DNA from: Lachnospiraceae bacterium
GTDB taxonomy: Bacteria; Bacillota; Clostridia; Lachnospirales; Lachnospiraceae
Direction: 5' to 3'
Assembly: GCA_021202575.1 (NCBI GenBank)
Contig: JAJQCU010000175.1
Coordinates: 3,011 to 14,030 of the forward strand
Length of the DNA: 11,020 nucleotides
Shown: positions 6,474 to 11,020 of the stretch, piece by piece
Numbering within the stretch: the first letter of the stretch is position 1
How the letters are laid out: every line of letters starts with the position of its first letter
Translations under genes and position numbers: made by a program
The notes under the pieces: generated by a model
What the model was told of the DNA's origin: nothing
What the model saw: only the letters and a program-made list of their open reading frames with translations
The model's database searches: none

Positions 6474-7718
6474 TCAGATAACCCTTCTCACCGCCAGCAC
6501 CACCGTGCTGGAACTGTAATACACGTTATCCGTCACAATTCCTGTGCTGGAGCTCTTGGCATGGACAATACGCCCGTTGCCTATGTAAATTGCCACATGA
6601 CCGCTGTAACAAACAATATCGCCGGGCTGCGCCTCGCTTAAGCTGACTCCCGTTCCCACACTCCGCAGACTGTAAGAGGAATGGGGCAGGGAATAGCCAA
6701 AGGCCGCATACACGGACATGACAAAGCCGGAGCAGTCACAGCCGTTGGTCAGCGAGGTCCCTCCCCAGACATAGGGGTTTCCCACGAACTGCAGGGCGTA
6801 ATTGGCAATGGCCTGAGCTGTGGCGGAGCCGCCGGAGGCGGTCTCTGTGGTACCGGAGGAAGTGCTTCCGGAGCTGCTCTGTGCCGCAGCGGCTGCGGCG
6901 GCCGCAGCAGCCGCTTCCTCCAACTCCGTAATCTTTGTATTATTGCTGGCAATCTGTGATTTATAGGAGCTGACCCGGTTCTGGGCGTCCGTTAAAAGAG
7001 CGTCAAAATTGTCTACCTTGGTCTGAAGGCTGGCGATAATTTCATTTAAATACGCCTCCTGCGCCTCCAGCTCCGCCTTTACGCTGACAAGGGAAGCCTC
7101 CTCGCTTTCCAGGCCGGACTGCTCGCTCACAAGCTCCGCCCTCTGTTCCTCCAGGCCAGCCTGCAGATCAGCGATCTCCTCCATGGTGGCCTCATAGTCC
7201 GCCAGCACCTGGGAATCATAGGAATACAGGCTTTCGATATACTCCGCCCGGTTTAACAGCTGGCTCATATCCTCCGCTTCCAGGAGAAGGACCAGATAAT
7301 TGGCGTCCCCATTCTCATACATATACTGTATGTGAACCTTCATGGCCTCGTACTGCTCATCCCTTCGGGTGCAGGCCGCTTCATACTCTTCCTCCGCGGC
7401 GGCGATCTCCTCCTCCTTGGCGGCGATCTCTTCCTCCTTATTGGCGATCTCCTCTTCCTTGTCCGCGATGGCCTGCTCCGTATCGGCGATATCCTTCATG
7501 ATGTTGATCATCTCGGATTTCTGATCGTCGATCTCCATTTCCAGCTCCAGCATCTGCTCTTCGGTTTCCTCGATTTCGCTCTGCTCGCTTTCGATCTTCT
7601 GCTGCAGCGCCTCGTTTTCCTCCTGCAGGGACTGAATATCCTCCGCGCGCACCCCAATCTGCGCAAGAAGTATCACCCCGGCCAGTACCAGCGCGGTTAT
7701 TTTCCTGTATAGCTTCAT
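6474..7718 (-). CDS. Secreted coiled-coil NlpC/P60 peptidoglycan hydrolase
   Basis: A 414-residue exported cell-wall enzyme. Residues 1-25 are a signal peptide (KLYRK, a hydrophobic core, cleavage near GVRA-ED). Residues about 27-268 are a long, highly acidic coiled coil. An 11-alanine run (269-279) and a Ser/Gly/Thr-rich linker (280-300) lead to an NlpC/P60 catalytic domain (about 300-414). The catalytic triad is visible: C329 in CDCSGF, H374 in SGHVAIYIG and H386 in RIVHA. The family usually cleaves D-Glu to diamino-acid bonds in peptidoglycan stem peptides. The layout resembles CwlO/PcsB-type hydrolases, whose coiled coils are controlled by FtsEX; that link is by analogy only. AGGGG lies 5 nt before the ATG. 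Last gene of the foldase-asnS operon, 41 nt after asnS with no terminator between. Confidence 0.95.
   Translation of the reverse strand: MKLYRKITALVLAGVILLAQIGVRAEDIQSLQEENEALQQKIESEQSEIEETEEQMLELEMEIDDQKSEMINIMKDIADTEQAIADKEEEIANKEEEIAAKEEEIAAAEEEYEAACTRRDEQYEAMKVHIQYMYENGDANYLVLLLEAEDMSQLLNRAEYIESLYSYDSQVLADYEATMEEIADLQAGLEEQRAELVSEQSGLESEEASLVSVKAELEAQEAYLNEIIASLQTKVDNFDALLTDAQNRVSSYKSQIASNNTKITELEEAAAAAAAAAAAQSSSGSTSSGTTETASGGSATAQAIANYALQFVGNPYVWGGTSLTNGCDCSGFVMSVYAAFGYSLPHSSYSLRSVGTGVSLSEAQPGDIVCYSGHVAIYIGNGRIVHAKSSSTGIVTDNVYYSSSTVVLAVRRVI
7377..7478 (-). repeat. Imperfect 21-bp tandem repeat in the coiled coil
   Basis: Within the hydrolase gene, residues 81-115 consist of about five heptads: EQAIADK, EEEIANK, EEEIAAK, EEEIAAA, EEEYEAA. 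The DNA repeats with them (units like GCGATCTCCTCCTCCTTGGCG on the plus strand, differing by a few bases). The middle units are nearly identical, which suggests recent duplication or slippage. The heptad length keeps the coiled coil in register whatever the copy number. Confidence 0.75.
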
Positions 7719-7759
7719 CCTTACCCCTGTTACCTTCTACTTCTCTTATTCACAGCCGC

Positions 7760-9151
7760 TTATAGTTCGCAGTTATTCACCGTCCTGGGGAACGGCAGCA
7801 CATCCCGGATATTCCCCATGCCGGTCAGATACATGACGCAGCGCTCAAACCCCAGTCCAAAGCCCGCGTGGCGCGCGGAGCCGTATTTTCTCAGATCCAG
7901 ATAAAAATCGTAGTCCTCTTTCTTCAGCCCCAACTCGTCCATCCTGGCCTCCAGGACGTCCAGCCGGTCCTCCCTCTGGGAGCCGCCGATGATCTCGCCG
8001 ATGGCGGGCACCAGGCAGTCCATGGCCGCCACGGTTTTGCCGTCCTCATTCAGCTTCATATAGAAGGCCTTGATTTCCTTCGGGTAGTCTGTGACAAACA
8101 CCGGGCGCTTAAAGATTTCCTCCGTCAGATATCTCTCATGCTCCGTCTGCAAATCACAGCCCCAGGAAACCTTATAGTCAAATTTATCATTGTGCTTTTC
8201 CAAAAGCGCAATGGCCTCCGTGTAGGTCACATGGCCAAACTCCGAATTCAGCACGTGCGTCAGGCGGTCAATCAACCCCTTGTCCACGAACTGATTGAAA
8301 AAGGCCATCTCCTCGGGCGCTTTCTCCAGCACATAACGGATAATAAACTTCAGCATATCCTCCGCCAGCCTCATGTCGTCATTCAGATCCGCGAAAGCAA
8401 TCTCCGGCTCAATCATCCAGAACTCTGCCGCATGGCGGGTGGTATTGGAATTTTCCGCCCTGAATGTCGGGCCGAAGGTGTACACGTTTTTGAAGGCCAT
8501 GGCGTAGGTTTCCACATTCAGCTGGCCGCTGACCGTCAGATTGGTGGGCTTATTGAAAAAGTCCTGGCTGTAATCCACGGCGCCGTCCGCGTTTTTCGGC
8601 AGGTTATTTAAATCCAGAGTCGTCACCTGGAACATCTCGCCCGCGCCCTCGCAGTCGCTTCCGGTGATGATGGGCGTATGCACGTACACAAAGTCCCTCT
8701 CCTGGAAAAAGGTATGAATGGCGTAGGCGATCAGGGAGCGCACCCGGAAAACCGCCTCAAAGGTGTTGGTCCTGGGACGGAGATGAGAAATCGTCCGCAG
8801 ATACTCAAAGCTGTGGCGCTTCTTCTGTAGGGGATAGTCCGGCGCGGAAGCGCCCTCCACCGTCACCTCCGCCGCCTGCATCTCAAAGGGCTGCTTCGCT
8901 TGGGGCGTGGCCACGATGGTGCCCCTGGCAACCAGAGCCGCCCCCACGTTCTGGGCGCTGATCTCCTTAAAATTACTCAGGCTGTCGCTGTAAACGATCT
9001 GCAGCGGCTGGAAAAAGGTGCCGTCATTCAGCACGATAAAGCCAAATGTCTTAGAGTCTCTGATGCTTCTGATCCAGCCCCCGACTGTCACCTCTCTGCC
9101 CACATAGCTGTCCGTATCCCTGTATAATGCTCTGATATCTGTCATGTCCAT
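7760..9151 (-). CDS. asnS: Asparaginyl-tRNA synthetase
   Basis: Charges tRNA-Asn with asparagine using ATP in the cytoplasm; a class IIb aminoacyl-tRNA synthetase. Residues about 18-100 are the N-terminal OB-fold anticodon-binding domain ([20 protein letters not shown]). The catalytic core carries motif 1 near residues 135-165 (ending [18 protein letters not shown]), motif 2 at 229-244 ([16 protein letters not shown]) and motif 3 at 430-444 ([15 protein letters not shown]). It ends with the family-typical [16 protein letters not shown]. The 463-residue length is normal, and the frame is intact. The ATG at 9151 has a run of six G 7 nt upstream; that run overlaps the stop codon of the foldase gene, so translational coupling is likely. 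NCEL at the end and the motif 2 sequence favour AsnRS over AspRS. Confidence 0.98.
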   Translation of the reverse strand: MDMTDIRALYRDTDSYVGREVTVGGWIRSIRDSKTFGFIVLNDGTFFQPLQIVYSDSLSNFKEISAQNVGAALVARGTIVATPQAKQPFEMQAAEVTVEGASAPDYPLQKKRHSFEYLRTISHLRPRTNTFEAVFRVRSLIAYAIHTFFQERDFVYVHTPIITGSDCEGAGEMFQVTTLDLNNLPKNADGAVDYSQDFFNKPTNLTVSGQLNVETYAMAFKNVYTFGPTFRAENSNTTRHAAEFWMIEPEIAFADLNDDMRLAEDMLKFIIRYVLEKAPEEMAFFNQFVDKGLIDRLTHVLNSEFGHVTYTEAIALLEKHNDKFDYKVSWGCDLQTEHERYLTEEIFKRPVFVTDYPKEIKAFYMKLNEDGKTVAAMDCLVPAIGEIIGGSQREDRLDVLEARMDELGLKKEDYDFYLDLRKYGSARHAGFGLGFERCVMYLTGMGNIRDVLPFPRTVNNCEL

Positions 9152-9163
9152 AGGTCTTCCCCC

Positions 9164-10275
9164 CTATTCTTCCGTCTCTGTAACCACCGCGTTATCCGCC
9201 AGGAAATCCGCCACAAGAGTCTGCATCAGGTACATTTCCAGGCTTTCCCTGGAAATGATATTTTCATACACCTCTTCCTCGGTCTCATAACCGTAATAGG
9301 TCATGTATGCCTCCACCTGCTCAGACATTTCCTCCTCTGTGGGGTTCAGATCCTCAGCGTTGGCGATAGCCTGGAAAATCATAACCTCCGGCGCGTATTC
9401 ATCCGCCATGATCACCACAAACTCAGCAATAGACATACCAACGAAATAGCTGAAGTAGGTGTCCCCGTCCAGTCCATAGTAGGACGCCTCGGACTCGATG
9501 CTGGCCGTCAGGTTCTCATACAGCATATTGTAAAGGAAGTCCGGCACCTCCGACACTGTGCAGATGGATATCACCGCCTCAATCACCGCCGAATCCAGAT
9601 CAGACTGATATTCATACTCGGCGTAATATTCCAGATAGGCTCTGCAGAATTCCTCAAATTCGTCCACAGTGCTGTAGCTGCCGCCGGTCGCCAGCGCCAC
9701 GTTGTCATCCGTCATATCCGGCGTCACATAATTGACCGTCACGGTGAACACCACTTCCTTGCCCGCCAGGCTGGGATTGTTGGCATAGTCCGATGGGAAG
9801 GTCAGATTGAGGTCAACTGTATCGCCCACGGCCACGCCGATCAGTCCGTCCTCAAAGCCGTCAATGAAGGAGCCGGAGCCGATCACCAGATCATACCCGG
9901 AAGCAGAACCGCCGTCAAAGGCCTCGCCGTCCAGAAAGCCGGTATAGTCAATATTGGCGGTATCCCCATCCCGATATACTCGCCCAGCGTCACATAATCC
10001 TCCTCCGGATAATCCTTCAGCGAGGTGACGGTGCCGTCCGTCACCGTGACCACCAGAGAGGAGCTGGCCGACGGATTTTCACTGTCAACCGTAATCTCCT
10101 CAGCGGAATCCGCGCTCTCCGACGAGGAGGAGTCTGTACTCTCCGCTGTCTGCGCGCTGTCCGCTGTATCCGTTTCCATGGAAGCTCTTCCGTTACTGAC
10201 AGCCGTGTAAACAATCAGAACGGCCACAACCACCACCGCCGCAGCTGCGATGAGCAGATTCCTTTTTTTATTCAT
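9164..10275 (-). pseudogene. Frameshifted membrane-anchored FKBP/trigger-factor-like foldase
   Basis: Two frames make one broken gene. The first (10275-9883) has a strong ribosome binding site (AAAGGAG, 5 nt spacer), a membrane anchor (residues about 7-25), a Ser/Glu/Asp-rich linker and the sequence DYVTLGEYIGMG up to residue 104, then reads nonsense to a TGA at 9883. The FKBP domain continues in the -1 frame from 9964: DTANIDYTGFLDGEAFDGGS, then GSFIDGFEDGLIG, GDTVDLNLTFPSDY and VVFTVTVNYV, followed by a trigger-factor-like C-terminal region (DEFEEFCRAYLEYY, VSEVPDFLYNML, NPTEEEMSEQVEAYMTYYG) to TAG at 9164. Rejoined, it would be about 370 residues. Homologues, as I recall them, have some 40 more residues between LGEY.G and GDT.NIDY, so an internal deletion probably caused the shift. 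The second half could still start at the GTG at 9886. Role of intact relatives: extracytoplasmic proline isomerase/chaperone. Confidence 0.8.
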
Positions 10276-10417
10276 AAAATCTCCTTTAATTTCTCATTTC
10301 ATCTTGCTATTCCATCGTATCAATATGATTTCAGGGTTCCATGGGACCACACTTTAGTCTCTTTTCACCGATATCCATTCGCTCACCAATGCCCGTTCCA
10401 TCCGCCGATACCTGTCC

Positions 10418-10446
10418 ATCATAGCACAAAATACTTTTTCTTGAAA
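10418..10446 (-). promoter_or_regulatory. Promoter of the foldase-asnS-NlpC operon
   Basis: On the minus strand TATGAT (10423-10418) is preceded by TGC, giving an extended -10 (TGCTATGAT). TTTCAA (10446-10441) lies 17 bp upstream as a weak -35. Transcription would begin near 10411, leaving a leader of about 135 nt. That leader has no T-box consensus although it precedes an aminoacyl-tRNA synthetase operon. Confidence 0.55.
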
Positions 10447-10525
10447 GGGGTAGTTTTGTTTTCACAGAAAATTAAAAATCGCGGCGTTTTTCTCAAATCT
10501 TTTCCCGAATCTGCCTTCGTTTTGA

Positions 10526-10554
10526 TTGCTTAATCCCGGAAAATTTGATAGAAT
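10526..10554 (+). promoter_or_regulatory. Promoter of the small membrane protein gene
   Basis: TTGCTT (10526-10531), a 17-bp spacer, and TAGAAT (10549-10554). The -10 matches at 5 of 6 positions; the -35 keeps only TTG. The predicted start is near 10561, about 46 nt before the ATG. Confidence 0.5.
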
Positions 10555-10564
10555 AGCCTCAATC

Positions 10565-10577
10565 GGACACTGTGTCC
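10565..10577. promoter_or_regulatory. 13-bp perfect inverted repeat, candidate operator
   Basis: GGACAC and GTGTCC flank a single central T. The repeat begins a few bases after the predicted transcription start of the gene at 10607, where a bound repressor would block initiation. The match is exact but short, and I do not recognise a known regulator site. Confidence 0.35.
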
Positions 10578-10606
10578 ACAGAAATTCACAGGAGGAAGCC
10601 ACCTAT

Positions 10607-11020
10607 ATGCTAAGAATCATCTTACTGGTCGTTTTGCTGGTGCTGATCATCGGCGTCGTAATCCTTTACTTCACCGGCAAAAAAACCCAGAAAAAACAGG
10701 CGGAGCAGCAGGCCATGCTGGAGGCGCACAAGCAATATGTCTCCATGCTGATCATTGACAAAAAAAACATGCCCTTAAAGGAGGCGGGGCTCCCGGACGT
10801 TGTCTTAAAGGAAACGCCCTGGTATCTGAAGCGCTCCAAGGTCCCAGTGGTCAAGGCCAAGATCGGGCCGCAGATCACCACTCTGATGTGCGACGCTTCT
10901 ATCTTCGACTCCATTCCCGTCAAGAAGGAGGTCCGGGCCGCCATCAGCGGTATTTATATCATGGAAGTGAAGGCTCTTCACGGCAAGCTTCCCACCCCTG
11001 AGCCCAAGAAGCAGGGCTGG
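10607..11020 (+). CDS. Small membrane-anchored protein of unknown function (3' end beyond window)
   Basis: The frame is open for 138 codons from an ATG to the window edge. AGGAGG lies 11 nt upstream, slightly far but strong. Residues 2-23 form one hydrophobic segment (LRIILLVVLLVLIIGVVILY) followed by a lysine-rich stretch (GKKTQKKQ), which predicts an N-terminal anchor with the rest in the cytoplasm. The soluble part includes KEAGLPDVVLKETPWYLKRS, a VKAKIGPQITTLMCDASIFD stretch and VKKEVRAAISGIYIMEVK. From memory it resembles a conserved uncharacterised protein of Lachnospiraceae of about 140-150 residues, which would put the stop just past the window. No enzyme motif was recognised. The promoter at 10526-10554 and the inverted repeat at 10565-10577 lie directly upstream; it is divergent from the foldase-asnS operon. 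Confidence 0.85.
   Translation, partial: MLRIILLVVLLVLIIGVVILYFTGKKTQKKQAEQQAMLEAHKQYVSMLIIDKKNMPLKEAGLPDVVLKETPWYLKRSKVPVVKAKIGPQITTLMCDASIFDSIPVKKEVRAAISGIYIMEVKALHGKLPTPEPKKQGW

Noticed and set aside
9883..9886. GTGA stop/start overlap read as two coupled foldase genes
   Set aside because: FKBP-like sequence (DTANIDYTG and onward) is encoded upstream of the GTG in the second frame, so the join at about 9964 marks a break in one gene, not a natural gene boundary.
10276..10411. T-box riboswitch in the leader of the foldase-asnS operon
   Set aside because: No AGGGTGGNACCGCG element and no antiterminator/terminator pair was found. GTGTGGTCCCATGG on the minus strand is only a superficial resemblance.

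Overview
The window looks like chromosomal DNA from an anaerobic Gram-positive Firmicute, most likely a gut clostridium of the Lachnospiraceae type. This is inferred from strong AGGAG-type ribosome binding sites, sigma-A-type promoters, a CwlO-like NlpC/P60 wall hydrolase, a membrane-anchored trigger-factor-like foldase, and large soluble GGDEF/EAL proteins with PAS-like sensor regions. No phage, transposon, CRISPR, rRNA or tRNA signature was seen.

Left end (1-323): a 40-codon minus-strand peptide gene, too short for ordinary gene calling, lies behind a near-consensus sigma-A promoter (TTGACA, 17 bp, TACAAT).

Cyclic-di-GMP block (324-6295): three large soluble signalling proteins. On the minus strand a GGDEF-GGDEF-EAL protein (2202-4154) is followed 21 nt later by a PAS-GGDEF-PAS-PAS protein (324-2180), probably one transcript. 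Divergently, on the plus strand, lies a PAS-PAS-GGDEF protein with a C-terminal extension (4514-6295). The EAL domain keeps every expected catalytic residue. The four GGDEF-type domains read SGDEF, GGDSY, a decayed ISDQF and GGDEL, and none examined has an RxxD inhibitory site. The shared promoter region holds a 22-bp near-perfect palindrome. A bidirectional terminator closes the plus-strand gene and the next minus-strand operon.

Envelope/translation operon (6474-10275, minus strand): promoter, then a membrane-anchored FKBP/trigger-factor-like foldase gene that carries a frameshift (probably with an internal deletion), then asnS (asparaginyl-tRNA synthetase), then a secreted coiled-coil NlpC/P60 peptidoglycan hydrolase. 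The foldase stop codon overlaps the asnS ribosome binding site.

Right end (10276-11020): a divergent promoter region, then the start of a plus-strand gene for a small membrane-anchored protein of unknown function that runs off the window. A perfect 13-bp inverted repeat lies at its predicted transcription start.
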